A DNA stretch of 64,000 nt from Chamaelirium japonicum (GCA_947650365.1 OX393555.1:19131744-19195743), one strand, 5' to 3'. Counted from the stretch's first letter, positions 21,175 to 33,625 are shown. Made by a program: numbers and translations. The notes: generated by a model from the sequence alone, not told the origin.

Positions 21175-23504
21175 TGTTAGAATTGGTGAGGTCTATAACT
21201 CGTAAAAACCTATAGTTTAGCTATGTATGGTTGATAGTATAGGAATGCATATTGGTACGTACCTTAGTACGTGTTCTGATTACAGAACAGAGAACCATGG
21301 CTACATGGTAATCCTCTTGAGTGGGAGACTCAAGGGACTGGTCCCATGTAACCTAAATATGTTTGCAGCTCTGATTAGGGTTGGTCGCCCTATCAGGTTA
21401 AGCTGTTGGGATGACAGAGCGTGGGTGTCTCCACCACGGTCATTACCAGGCACAGTGTCTGTGGCCGAACGGAACCAACACGGTGCACAGATCGGTGAGC
21501 AGACACCGGTGCACTAAACCGTGTTTCTGCTTAGGGTAAAACGGTCCTAAACCCTGAGGAGCCATGTCTGGTGGACTAACCAGTTGTGTGGTGCTTTGGC
21601 GCACCAATGTGTGAGGATCCGGATGCAGTGATCCAAAACCACGGTGTACTGGGTTACCCGGCTGGCGTTGCATCAGCGTGTCACTCCTGCAGGCTATCCA
21701 CACCCCTAACGGGAGGTGCGTTCCTTGGTCTGACCTACGTCGTATTAAACCCTGGCCAGGTGGTCATCAGTTGGACTGATGACGGATCCGGTTGCTCGTT
21801 AGAGTAATCGGAGGTACGATGTATGTGGTCAACCTGGAAGGAACCGAGTCATATGAGCACTCGAGTCTGACGGTATTCTCCACCGCTCGAGTTGCATCAT
21901 GGCACTAAGTAGAGGGACAGCGAGTTTACCATACTAAGCGGAGAGCAGGGGTATGAGAGAGAACATAGTAAGTCCGGGGGAATTGGAGTGCAGCCTGCGT
22001 CGCACTCTGGGTGGCTACGCAGGTTAACTCGGACTCAGAGGATCGATGGTACACTCGGGTAGTGTGTCGATCGAGTCTGAGTTGGAAGCCATGAACCCTG
22101 GTCCCTGAAGGTTCCACCTTATCGACATTATGTATGGTTCTTATACCATCTCCTCGAAACACAGAACGTAGTTAGAGGAAGCGAGAAGTCCAAGCATACG
22201 CTCCGTGAGTGCTTCGCACTAGTGCACGGTAGATGCGTAGCTATGTGTGTGCACTAAGGGGAAACCCTAGGTTAGTGCAGAGACGCATGTAGCAATTCCT
22301 TGCCATAAGTGGACTTTGCCACATGGGTGCGATGCACCGGGACATGTTGCGAGTTGACTAGTTGACTTCACTAGGGGCACCCTACGGGAACCTCAGAGAA
22401 TAGTGAAATCACTGGTGCACTTCACTTATGTGTGCCTTGCAAAGTCTCATACACGAGGAACGGCCAACTAGTGGCATAAGGGCGTTTTGGTCATACCATG
22501 CGCCACTATGCACTAAGGGGGCCGGCCCTAAGTGTTGAGAGACTGGTCAAGGCCGGCCCCATTAGTTTCGGGAGGTTGTTGCCTCCGATGAAGGGGCCGG
22601 TTATGAGGCGCAGAAAACGGGCTGGTTTTGACCGTTTTCGAAAACAAGGAAATGATAGAGATAAAGAAGAGATATATAGGGATAAGGTTTGAATCAATCA
22701 TCCTTATCCATACTGTCCTTATCCATATGGATAGGCCGGCTATATATATGAGAAGGAGAGAGAGGGTGCACGAAATTAAGAGAGCCATGCAAGCCCTAGG
22801 ACCGGCCATGGCAAAGGGAAACCCTAGCCGCCCCCTCTCCTCTCTTCGCATCTCCTCTCTCGTCTCTCTCTCCCTTGCTTGCGCCATTGGATGGCGACTC
22901 GTCTTCCTCGCATGGTGTTTCGTAGAAGGAGAAGGCTCGTCGTATGGAGGCACTCAGAGATCCATCGACGAGGTGCCGTGCATCGTGTGAGATCGGGTGA
23001 ACTAGAAGGAGTCTCCCGCAACCTTTTGCTGTCCAGAATCTGCACAGAAAATCAACGTTGTTTCTGCGATTCCGGGAGATACAGAAGTCCAAACGACGTG
23101 AAACTTGTTGGAAAAGTTGCGTCTCGAAGTTGGCTACCTGCAGTCCAAATTTCAGCCCAATCGGAGTTCGGAGCAGAAAGTTATGGCCGTCGCACCAAAG
23201 CTATGTCGAGCAGATCCGTAGCCCGTCTCCATCGACAAAGAAGAAATTTGTCGCGGTAAAAGATTCCGCACGCAGGTATGATCTCTAACAAGTAGATCTA
23301 ACATAATTAGAACATGCATTCATGCTAGATTGTTCTTTTGCGTTAGATCGTCGTTAGGGGTTCGAGTAGTTGCCATGCTAGTTTCATACACGCATATGTA
23401 GATCGTTTCGATGAAAATTTTGATATGTAACGCACACCGCTCTCGGTCCTCGGACCTTCACTTTGCTTCCGCTGCGGGCCTCTGCCATGGATTTATTTCC
23501 AACA
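21175..23504 (+). repeat. 5' LTR of the copia-type element
   Basis: 2330 bp. A TATA-like GGCTATATATATGAG lies near 22738. The segment about 23027-23215 is the 190-bp module also found in triplicate at 45291-45860 and absent from the related LTRs at 1-1967 and 7597-9729. Confidence 0.96.
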
Positions 23505-23506
23505 AT

Positions 23507-23519
23507 TGGTATCAGAGCA
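23507..23519 (+). other. Primer binding site (initiator Met tRNA)
   Basis: TTGGTATCAGAGC two bases after the LTR end; the classic plant copia primer site complementary to the 3' end of initiator Met tRNA. Confidence 0.92.
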
Positions 23520-25636
23520 CGCTAGTGGTGTGCGTTTCATGTTTTTTTCATGAAACCGTCATGTGCGCGCATGAATAATATGTGCCGCCATCGGGGTTCT
23601 ACGAGTAGATCATGCATAGTAGATTTTGTATGTTCTATGAATCGTTCTTGCAGGGCGCCGCTTCTAAAATTATTCTGGATATGTAATTGCTTGCTACCGG
23701 GGGTCGGACCCCGTGTTAGCGATTTTGTCTGGATGTTTTTTCTTCTGTGTGTGGATAGATTTTAGAGCCATAGTCGGGCAAGAGGTGAAGATTTACCACC
23801 CTTGATTCCCAGGCTTTTGCTAGGTTTGTTTTCCTTTTCTTTCTAGGAAATTGTGTACGAGCGAGCACTTGCTCGAAGCGTACTAGATCTTTTTCGGTTA
23901 CAGATTGAAGAGGAGGACTTACCGTGGAGATCCACCACTGGGAAGATGAGCGGAACCTTGGAGGACGATGGCGATCCGGCGAAGCGTACACGATGACGGC
24001 AAAGGGCATAAAGCATCAGAAGATCGTATACAGAGGCTTGCACCGGATCGAGGAGCCTTGTGAAGGAGACAGAGAGCCTGCGCTATGCCAGTCAGGTTCA
24101 GGGGTCGGACCCTGAACTTGATTCAGTTGTGTGCTTATTTCTTTCAGTAGTTATTTATATTTATGTAGAGAACCCCGATGTCATAATTTGATTATCTGTG
24201 TCAGAGGGATGCCCTTTCCCCTCGGGTCCTAGCGACCTTATTAGGATTGGATTCCACTAGTGACGCCTATTATTTAATTGATCCTTGATGATAGTATGAA
24301 TTCCTCACATTTGGTTATGCCCCCATTAGGTCAACACCCGATTAGTCGGGTGTGCCTATTTGGCAAGCATCGAAACCTAGAATGAGTTGGAATTCTACTA
24401 TGACATCATTCGTCAAATTTATAAGCAAGGCGCCATGGTAGTGGAAGACCTTTCCTGTCAGTCTGACCTTAGGCTAGGCTCCAGGGCATTAGCGTGATAG
24501 CCAAGTTTGCAAAGCATCAATGTTCTTGGGATATGTAATGTGACCCTTGAGTGAAGAAATCCACTCGAGGCAGGGACTATGATATTTCAAGATCGATTAA
24601 TGCTTCGCGAAAGGCTTGAATGCTAGTGGGAGCACGGTATGACCAGGGTCTAGTGTATAGGTTGTCGTGACCTTAGTGTACACTCATACTTGCATTAAAT
24701 AACCCTCAACTTTAATAAGGGATGTAAGAGAGGACTTTTAGAGATCCTCTGGCCTCCACGGCCAGTCGTTTTGTATTTGGGTGGGGATGCATAACTTCAC
24801 ACCCCCTAGGGTGGGAGCTGTGTGTTTCCATGCCAAATTACTTAATGACCTCCCTAAGGATATGGCGATTATGAGGCCAGGAGAGAAGGGCTTTTCATCC
24901 CACCCTAGTGGGGGCCGCATGAACTCCCGTGTCATAATTGCTTAGGCTCGTGGGTAAGCATCCTAAGTGCACGTGAGGTATTCGTTGCGAAGACAACGGT
25001 GATCACGTGGCACTGGCCAAAAGATAACCATGGTCCATCAAAGCCCTTAGTTGGCAGATTTGGACTGGGTCAAGGAAAGGCCTGTGTAAGCGGATTGACG
25101 CTGCATGATGCCCCCTAGGGCAGGTGTAGTCGATTCCAAGATCTTACATACATGGTTAATTAATCCATAGAGGTGTCTTCGCTGTAAGGGTAGCGCTGAC
25201 ATTTGGATATAATTAGCTTATTTTCAAAATCCATAAAATAAGTTATTTTGCATTCATTTTCATTCAACCATATAGTTCCCCTATCCGCTATCCCATAAGA
25301 GAACCAGTTATCGGGTCTCTAACTACGTAGAGTGGAAGCGCAATCTTTAGCTTATGCTTAGGGTAGTAAATGTACATTGGCATGCAATCTAAATATCCCT
25401 GTATTAGACCTAATGGGTCCAGATATTACTAGGGCACTAACTAGGGCATATAACGACTAGCAAGAGTCTAAGGAGATGTGCAAGTGCTATGTTATAGCAG
25501 ACTTGCAGACAACTCCTTAGAAGCAAGTCAGAGATATGCCGGGTCTTCTCTAATAAAGTTTTACTTGCATAAGATATCTGCTAGGCGAAGTCAGTAGACT
25601 CATCGCTTATCCACCAAGATACTTGTCGGTACCAAG
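23520..25636 (+). other. Long leader of the copia-type element
   Basis: About 2.1 kb between primer site and Gag remnant, without a recognisable domain. ORFs of 60-97 codons here are on mixed strands and look incidental. The long leader itself is unusual for a copia element. Confidence 0.55.
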
Positions 25637-26040
25637 ATGTCAGAGGGAATGCTTGTTCGGGAACACATCCTTGAGTTCCAGATCGAACTAGATTCCAAAG
25701 ACATAGTACCAGATGACGAGGTGGTGGAAGACGTCTATCTTGCATCCTTGTCTGGAACCTTCGAAGGCGTTATCAGAGACTTTAGCTTTAACAAGTTAGA
25801 GATGATAAACGCAGAACATCTAAGGAGATTTCCAAGAGACAAAGGATGAGATCAAGATTAAAGGCAATGCCTTTAGTGCTTAACCTAGGTCTTATTTAGA
25901 AGAACCTAAGGGAGTAACTTATAAGAGATCGAAAACTATTCTAGTGCAGAAACTAGTGTGGACTCCTAAGTCTGGTAACGCTAAGGACGGAAGTGTTTCC
26001 GCTTTGGCGAGTGTAGGGGGTATTTGAAGATTGAGTATGG
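25637..26040 (+). pseudogene. Copia Gag remnant with decayed zinc knuckle
   Basis: Gag packages the element RNA. The open part (25637-25849, 70 codons) matches the copia Gag pattern MxEGxxVREHIL...LxSLxxxFEG...FNKLEM, about a quarter of a normal Gag. After a stop, KCFRFGECRGY at about 25987-26020 is recognisable as a zinc knuckle of the CX2CX4HX4C type in which the second Cys and the His are lost. The remnant cannot make functional Gag. Confidence 0.72.
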
Positions 26041-26539
26041 CCTCAGGATGTTAGGATTTGAGTCGCTATCTAGTAGCAGTTCTTATGCTTCTTAGAATGT
26101 AGACTTCGGGTCTACAGAGATTCAAGGAAAGCAGAAGGCTACTTTATAGTGAAGTAATCCTAACATAGGTACTGATGTCATAAGCCGCTGTGGAAGCTGT
26201 TAGATATGATTGTCTTAGTTTTTCCGAAATACAGATTTTGTTTTTTTAGAGATGTAGTTCTGTTTCTTCCTTAGTAAATGAAGTTTTTTAGTTTTAGATA
26301 GCACCGTAGGTGTGTATCCTAGACTAAATTGATAGCTTCATAGTTAGAGGCATAGATCAGAAAAATATCTCTTTGTATTTAATCTGAATTCGGAAATAGA
26401 TTTCATGACAGCTGCAGCGTCTAATTGAAATTCATCTAAATCCTTTGGAGAAGCTATCCCATTTGTGACCCCTCTGATTTAGATATTCTTCCTCAGATAA
26501 ATTCAGAGGTAAAAGAAGGCTGAGTTTCTGTTCACAGAA

Positions 26540-26893
26540 TCATCGGAGATCTTTCTAACCTATGAGTGTAATCTGGAAGGCAGAATAACTAAAAGGGCCA
26601 TGAAGGTATGGGAGTTAGTTAATTTTGACGTCTATGGTTCCAAGAGCGTCCAGACGATAGGAGTCTCTTCGACTTATCGAGGAAACAAGAACCTATCGGA
26701 TGGGTTCCATAGGATCCTGATGGAGCATGGGATTAGCTCCCAGTTAAATGCTCCAAGGATGACACGTCAGAATAAAGTCTTCGAGAGAAGGAATCGGACC
26801 CTGTTTGACATGGTCCGTAGTCTGATGAATATTGCCAAATGTACTACCCACCCTTTGGTGGGGTTGTACCTTAAAACAGTAGCTTATATCTGA
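26540..26893 (+). pseudogene. Copia integrase remnant
   Basis: A pre-integrase stretch (TYECNLEGRITKRA near 26553) is followed by an open segment, 26600-26893. It reads ELVNFDVYGSKSVQ, then jumps to NLSDGFHRILMEHGISSQLN and ERRNRTLFDMVRSLMNIAK. These are the integrase-core blocks around the first Asp and the final Glu. The sequence between them, about 60 residues, is deleted, and the second catalytic Asp block (SDRGGEY in intact relatives) reads TYRGNKN. The catalytic triad is therefore broken. Confidence 0.78.
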
Positions 26894-27285
26894 AACTCTC
26901 TCTCATCTAGATCAGTGCCTCAGACCTATAGAGAGCTATGGTCTAAGCGAAAGCTGACACTATAGAGTCTCGAGATATAGGGTTGTCCTGCACTTGTGCA
27001 AAAGGACAAGAGGGATGAGATGGAGATGTAGTTCCAGGTATATCTGTTTGTAGGTTACCCTTAGGAGGCATAAGGTGGACTGTTCTATGATCTTGAGGTT
27101 TGGAAGGTAATCGTTTCTACGAATACCATCTACCTAGACCAGGATTATATTATAGACCATAAGTTTACCGGTAAGGTAGTTCTGGGTGAACTACTGGGTA
27201 CTGGTAGAGAGTGCGCATCTGAAAACGTAGTGGGAGTAGATGATACAAGAAACTAGTATACCAGGTACTGTAGAAACAATTCACT

Positions 27286-27549
27286 TTTGTACCACCACCA
27301 CTTCGTCGTTGTGGGACCATCAGAGCTCCTGAAAGATGCTATGGAGAAACTTTGATAGTTAATCCAGAGTTTCAGGAGGATGATCCCTAGAGCTAGGAAG
27401 AAGTAGTGGGAGCTTCCTTTGTACCACCACCACCTCGTCGTTGTGGGACTATCAGAGCTCCTGAAAGATACTATGGAGAAACTTTGATAGTTAATCCAGA
27501 GTTTCAGGAGGATGATCCCTAGAGCTACGAAGAAGTAGTGGGAGCTTCC
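27286..27549 (+). repeat. 132-bp tandem duplication in the integrase-RT linker
   Basis: 27286-27417 and 27418-27549 are near-identical, 132 bp (44 codons, frame-preserving). Each contains the linker motif TIRAPERCYGETLIVNPE (YYG in the second). A 6-base stretch after it carries in-frame stops in both copies of 27385-27395 type, so at least one stop predates the duplication. Confidence 0.9.
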
Positions 27550-27659
27550 GACAGCTCTGACTGACAAAAGACCATGGAGGCAAATTTGCATCAATGTCCC
27601 TTGGAATAGTCTTGACACTTATAGCACTATCACCCTTCAGGGTGTAGAAGGTGCATTAG

Positions 27660-28250
27660 AAGAGCACCCGATTAAGACTTAAGTAGCTAGATTAGTTACC
27701 AAAGGAGAAGGGATTGACTATGTCAAAACCATCTCACTGGTAGCTATGCCTAAGGCTATAACGGATCCTCTTAATCCATCACAGCCCATTATAGTTAGGA
27801 GATCTGGTTGATGGATGTCAAGACAGTTATTCCCTAATGGGAATTTGAAAAAGGACATATGGATGATGTAGCCTCAGGCTTTGTGTCAATAGGTTAGAAA
27901 GATATGGAATGCAAGTTGCAACGGTCCATTTATGGACTGATGCAAGCATCCAGGATGGAATGTCTATTTTGATCAAGGGAATCCGCTCACACGGATTTGA
28001 TCAGAATGAGGATAAACCAAGTGGGTACAAGAAAGGTGAAAAAGCTACAAGGGTGTACGTAGTACTTTACGTTAACGATATCCTACTGATTGAAAATGAC
28101 GTAAGAATATTGTTTACGGTAAAGGTTTGTAGTCATCACAATTCGATGTGAAAGACCCTAGTGAGGCGAGTTATGCTCTGGGAATCAAGGTAACTCGAGA
28201 TAACCAGAGCAAGATTCTCTTGCTGTCACAGGCTACGCATGAAGATAAGA
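27660..28250 (+). pseudogene. Copia reverse transcriptase remnant
   Basis: Readable blocks in order: ARLVTKGEGIDYVKTISLVA near 27690 (start of the RT domain), KKDIWMM near 27846, FDQNEDKPSGYKKGEK near 27990, and LYVNDILLIENDV near 28064, where the active-site YVDD is changed to YVND. After it comes SEASYALGIKVTRD (28160). Several stops and frame changes interrupt it. The loss of one catalytic Asp means no activity even without the stops. Confidence 0.8.
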
Positions 28251-28399
28251 TTCTAGCCAGATTCGGTTTACGAGGCTAGATATCTATTGCACAGCAGGAA
28301 GATGGGTCGGTTTCAATCGAACCCGGGTCCAGATCTCTGGACCGATGTGAAGGGTATACTCAGAAATCCTCATTAAGTAAGGATTGCGAGTTAGCTTGT

Positions 28400-28700
28400 A
28401 CTTCACAGGTACTGATATCGATTGGACACACAGGATCTGACTTTGGTGTCAGATGTGCGTTCCAGAAAATCGATTTCAGGGTTTATCTTGGGATTAGAAG
28501 CGGTAGATGGTAGAGTGTGAAGCAAGAGTGCATCACAGACTCTACCACAGAGGCTTAGCACGTTGTTACGTGCTAGGTAATATATCAGGTGGTAAGGCTT
28601 AGGAAGTTCTTAGAGAACTTGGGACGCGTACCAGAAGCTCAGTTATCTGTTGTTGCAACAGAAGAGCGGTAAGCAAGGTCCAAGGAGACTAGGCACCACC
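28400..28700 (+). pseudogene. Copia RNase H remnant
   Basis: Weak blocks follow the RT in the expected order: CITDSTTEA near 28530 (from the DSTTEAEY block of copia RNase H), LRKFLENLGRVPEA near 28592, and a decayed HI.KYKLHLI near 28715. Stops interrupt all frames. Confidence 0.6.
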
Positions 28701-28882
28701 GTGAGGGGAAACCCATCAAGTACAAACTTCACTTGATCTGACAGTTATAGGAGGAAATGCAAGTAGCGGTACTGAGGTGGAATCTACAGACAATGTTGCC
28801 AATTCCATTAAGGAATTCCTGCAAAGGCTTTTGGGTAGCATGTAGAAGCTACAGAGCTCAACACCGTTATTCCTCGTTAGAC

Positions 28883-28894
28883 CTAGTGGGAGAT
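28883..28894 (+). other. Polypurine tract of the copia-type element
   Basis: CTAGTGGGAGAT directly before the 3' LTR, the usual copia second-strand primer. Confidence 0.85.
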
Positions 28895-31224
28895 TGTTAG
28901 AATTGGTGAGGTCTATAACTCGTAAAAACCTATAGTTTAGCTATGTATGGTTGATAGTATAGGAATGCATATTGGTACGTACCTTAGTACGTGTTCTGAT
29001 TACAGAACAGAGAACCATGGCTACATGGTAATCCTCTTGAGTGGGAGACTCAAGGGACTGGTCCCATGTAACCTAAATATGTTTGCAGCTCTGATTAGGG
29101 TTGGTCGCCCTATCAGGTTAAGCTGTTGGGATGACAGAGCGTGGGTGTCTCCACCACGGTCATTACCAGGCACAGTGTCTGTGGCCGAACGGAACCAACA
29201 CGGTGCACAGATCGGTGAGCAGACACCGGTGCACTAAACCGTGTTTCTGCTTAGGGTAAAACGGTCCTAAACCCTGAGGAGCCATGTCTGGTGGACTAAC
29301 CAGTTGTGTGGTGCTTTGGCGCACCAATGTGTGAGGATCCGGATACAGTGATCCAAAACCACGGTGTACTGGGTTACCCGGCTGGCGTTGCATCAGCGTG
29401 TCACTCCTGCAGGCTATCCACACCCCTAACGGGAGGTGCGTTCCTTGGTCTGACCTACGTCGTATTAAACCCTGGCCAGGTGGTCATCAGTTGGACTGAT
29501 GACGGATCCGGTTGCTCGTTAGAGTAATCGGAGGTACGATGTATGTGGTCAACCTGGAAGGAACCGAGTCATATGAGCACTCGAGTCTGACGGTATTCTC
29601 CACCGCTCGAGTTGCATCATGGCACTAAGTAGAGGGACAGCGAGTTTACCATACTAAGCGGAGAGCAGGGGTATGAGAGAGAACATAGTAAGTCCGGGGG
29701 AATTGGAGTGCAGCCTGCGTCGCACTCTGGGTGGCTACGCAGGTTAACTCGGACTCAGAGGATCGATGGTACACTCGGGTAGTGTGTCGATCGAGTCTGA
29801 GTTGGAAGCCATGAACCCTGGTCCCTGAAGGTTCCACCTTATCGACATTATGTATGGTTCTTATACCATCTCCTCGAAACACAGAACGTAGTTAGAGGAA
29901 GCGAGAAGTCCAAGCATACGCTCCGTGAGTGCTTCGCACTAGTGCACGGTAGATGCGTAGCTACGTGTGTGCACTAAGGGGAAACCCTAGGTTAGTGCAG
30001 AGACGCATGTAGCAATTCCTTGCCATAAGTGGACTTTGCCACATGGGTGCGATGCACCGGGACATGTTGCGAGTTGACTAGTTGACTTCACTAGGGGCAC
30101 CCTACGGGAACCTCAGAGAATAGTGAAATCACTGGTGCACTTCACTTATGTGTGCCTTGCAAAGTCTCGTACACGAGGAACGGCCAACTAGTGGCATAAG
30201 GGCGTTTTGGTCATACCATGCGCCACTATGCACTAAGGGGGCCGGCCCTAAGTGTTGAGAGACTGGTCAAGGCCGGCCCCATTAGTTTCGGGAGGTTGTT
30301 GCCTCCGATGAAGGGGCCGGTTATGAGGCGCAGAAAACGGGCTGGTTTTGACCGTTTTCGAAAACAAGGAAATGATAGAGATAAAGAAGAGATATATAGG
30401 GATAAGGTTTGAATCAATCATCCTTATCCATACTGTCCTTATCCATATGGATAGGCCGGCTATATATATGAGAAGGAGAGAGAGGGTGCACGAAATTAAG
30501 AGAGCCATGCAAGCCCTAGGGCCGGCCATGGCAAAGGGAAACCCTAGCCGCCCCCTCTCCTCTCTTCGCATCTCCTCTCTCGTCTCTCTCTCCCTCGCTT
30601 GCGCCATTGGATGGCGACTCGTCTTCCTCGCATGGTGTTTCGTAGAAGGAGAAGGCTCGTCGTATGGAGGCACTCAGAGATCCATCGACGAGGTGCCGTG
30701 CATCGTGTGAGATCGGGTGAACTAGAAGGAGTCTCCCGCAACCTTTTGCTGTCCAGAATCTGCACAGAAAATCAACGTTGTTTCTACGATTCCGGGAGAT
30801 ACAGAAGTCCAAACGACGTGAAACTTGTTGGAAAAGTTGCGTCTCGAAGTTGGCTACCTGCAGTCCAAATTTCAGCCCAATCGGAGTTCGGAGCAGAAAG
30901 TTATGGCCGTCGCACCAAAGCTATGTCGAGCAGATCCGTAGCCCGTCTCCATCGACAAAGAAGAAATTTGTCGCGGTAAAAGATTCCGCACGCAGGTATG
31001 ATCTCTAACAAGTAGATCTAACATAATTAGAACATGCATTCATGCTAGATTGTTCTTTTGCGTTAGATCGTCGTTAGGGGTTCGAGTAGTTGCCATGCTA
31101 GTTTCATACACGCATATGTAGATCGTTTCGATGAAAATTTTGATATGTAACGCACACCGCTCTCGGTCCTCGGACCTTCACTTTGCTTCCGCTGCGGGCC
31201 TCTGCCATGGATTTATTTCCAACA
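28895..31224 (+). repeat. 3' LTR of the copia-type element
   Basis: 2330 bp, gap-free match to 21175-23504 with 6 transitions, ending TTTCCAACA next to the GGTCC duplication. Confidence 0.96.
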
Positions 31225-31637
31225 GGTCCATGGATACCACACAATACACAACAACATTCTTATCTCTTCTTCTTTTGTGTCTACTTTTGTCTAAAGTACA
31301 TTGAGAGCCTCGCGGGTTCCCTTCGGTGCTGAGGAGGAGTCCATATCATTTTACCTTGGGGTACTGTCGCCAGAGGCCTTCAGCCACCATATATAGAGAC
31401 GACGAAATATCTTCCAGGACATTGTACCTGCACAAGCCTCGACACAACCGATCGACAAGTCTATCAATTCACCTTCTCACCAAAAATCATAAAAATCTGC
31501 ACACAATTCGCTCTATACAATGTCCATTAGAGGAACATGTTTATTTTACATCTAACCCGGATTTATAGAAGCCAATATTTTAGTATATATATTGAGCAAT
31601 TGGCTATCTGATTTCAGAAGCAGATATTGAGGTATTA
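31225..31637. other. Sequence downstream of the copia-type element
   Basis: Continuation of the sequence interrupted at 21174, probably the R/U5 side of an older LTR. No gene is seen. 31629-31637 (GAGGTATTA) is the left duplication of the MITE. Confidence 0.45.
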
Positions 31638-31828
31638 GGAAAATGCTATTCTGCCAACCCGTTTGCCAACTTGATGTAGCATGATCACAACCGTCCATTG
31701 CCCACAGCCCTGATCGGTGAATAACACTCAACTTAACTAGCAAGCAAACGTACCGCTGTGATAGGGAGCCACATCAAGTTGGCAATGAAAAGTTGGCAAA
31801 TCGATTGGCAAAATAGCATTAATTGCTC
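31638..31828. mobile_element. MULE-type MITE
   Basis: 191 bp with terminal inverted repeats of about 50 bp (AATGCTATT.TGCCAA...TTTGCCAACTTGATGT and its complement). It is flanked by a perfect 9-bp direct duplication GAGGTATTA (31629-31637 and 31829-31837). A 9-bp duplication is the hallmark of Mutator-like elements. No coding sequence. Confidence 0.88.
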
Positions 31829-32799
31829 GAGGTATTATATCCATTCCCTACTCAAATTTCGCATAGGTACAAAAGTTTATATATACCCGAACCCGAACTT
31901 TCGAGTCGGATTACAATCGGGTTTTTAGGTTTGGGTGCACCATTGCCACCACTACTTGTTTCTACTTAACCTCGCAATCAAGACCATGTGAGTATGCCCT
32001 AACTTGTTAGCATACCATTAATGCAACAAGGCTTTGATTGAACTAGTTTCCAAATGTTGGATGTAACTAGTCCTTGGTTGGTTGAGGTGGGGAATTAAGT
32101 GTAGCACTCACAAACCAGGGGGTGATGAGTTGGACCATGCAAGCATGAGAAGCACCTAGTAGCTAGGAGATCAAAACACCTAACATGGATGGGGACCACT
32201 TTGCCCCAAATTGGGACTCAGATGAATGACAGTTAAACCTAACATGGGCCATAGCACTGTTTGCATTGTGGCCCCTATGATTGCAAATTATGGATCCGAT
32301 TCGGATGGGATTTGGGATCCATTTAATTTAAATTGTAAACAAATGTACATAAGATTTTGATTCTGGGATTCTAGGAGCTCATAATTCCATAATCCCAAAA
32401 CAGGGCTTCGGAGATTGAAGCCTCAATTTTGGGCTCCGGAAAAATGGCTCCCAAGTGCATGTTTTGGGCTCTCTGAAGAAACGCTTTTTAGGATCTGATT
32501 ATATTCAAACAGGCTCTCCGTCTTTTTTTAAAATTTTGTGCTCATAGAATCCTAGAATATCGGATTTGGAGATTATCCAAACATGCCCTTACGTGCTTGA
32601 GATCATAAACGGATCCGTGTATTAACGATTAATTTGATGCGGGTTGGAATAATTAGTGTTTCTTTAAACTAGATCCAACTCGATCAATTTTAACAAATAA
32701 GGTCGGATTATAATTTTCTGAATAATATATGTACATAATTATAAATATTTGGTATATTATGTATAAAGAGTGCAGGGCGTAAATCGCCAATAATTAGAT
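31829..32799. other. Intergenic sequence
   Basis: No gene seen; AT-rich with no clear element boundary. Confidence 0.5.
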
Positions 32800-32814
32800 A
32801 TTATAAATCCACCT

Positions 32815-32816
<2 letters not shown>

Positions 32817-32884
<68 letters not shown>
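32817..32884. repeat. (GA)n microsatellite
   Basis: 34 uninterrupted GA units. Confidence 0.97.
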
Positions 32885-32887
<3 letters not shown>

Positions 32888-33055
32888 ACATCAAATGACA
32901 ATTAAATGCCATTGAATGAAAATTTATCATCCTTATGGTAGGTTTTTAAATGGATTTAAAAGAGAGTCACGTTCACACACGGAAGAAGAATCATAGCTCT
33001 TTAAAAGACGTCCACGTGTCACAGCACGGGAGAGAAGCTTCCATTTTAGTGTATA
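32885..33055 (-). mobile_element. Helitron fragment, 5' part
   Basis: Read on the minus strand, it starts TATACACTAAAATGGAAGC at 33054 and continues with CCGTGCTGTGACACGTGGAC, as in the Helitrons at 51485-54249. The 3' hairpin and CTAG end are not seen; it runs out near the GA array. Confidence 0.65.
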
Positions 33056-33625
33056 CTAGTCTAAACCCGGGCGATGCCTCGGAGGCTATCGAGGTCATGA
33101 AACATACCTTTAACAATTATAAATAAGATCACCATCAAGTTGTGTTATTAACTGAAGCACGAAAGCAATCAGGAAAAAAATTTAATAAAAACCTTGCCAT
33201 AAAATGTCATAAAAATATGCCATAATATAAGTAATTATGACAGAGGGCTGTGTTCACATACCGGGAGTTCACGATCTCTGCCTTCCAAAAGACATGAGAG
33301 AGATTTATGAGGGAGAGAGAGAGAGAGTAATATGGGGGTGGGAGGATTAAATGACATTAAATTGTTATAAATGGCTCATTATTCTCATAATGTATGTAAA
33401 CATCGGGTACATCTGGAGGAAAAAAAACTTTTAAATTTTTTGGTGAGAGGATTATGGAATGGGGTAAATCAATAAATGACTTTAAATTGTTATAAATGGC
33501 TTATTCTCCTCATAATGCATGTAAATATCACACAGAGATATCCGTGTTCACACAGGGATGAGAGATTTTTCTGTCATCAATAGGGCTCCACGTGTCACAC
33601 CACGGGAGAGACGGCTCCGTTTTAG

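Larger units (their letters stand above)
21175..31224 (+). mobile_element. Complete young Ty1/copia-type LTR retrotransposon with degenerate polyprotein
   Basis: LTRs of 2330 bp each (21175-23504 and 28895-31224), TGTTAG...TCCAACA, with a perfect 5-bp target duplication GGTCC (21170-21174 and 31225-31229). The primer site TTGGTATCAGAGC begins at 23507 and an AGTGGGAGAT purine tract ends at 28894. LTRs align without gaps and differ at 6 positions (21624, 22224, 22449, 22801, 22876 and 23066 in 5' LTR coordinates), all transitions, about 0.26%. The interior is 5390 bp with about 2.1 kb of leader, then remnants of Gag, zinc knuckle, integrase, reverse transcriptase and RNase H in the order typical of Ty1/copia, full of stops and deletions. 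The element must have been mobilised by proteins from another copy. Confidence 0.96.

Noticed and set aside
22498..23288. ORFs of 64-141 codons repeated in both copia LTRs
   Set aside because: They lie in non-coding LTR sequence, on both strands, with no domain; the repetition is just LTR duplication.
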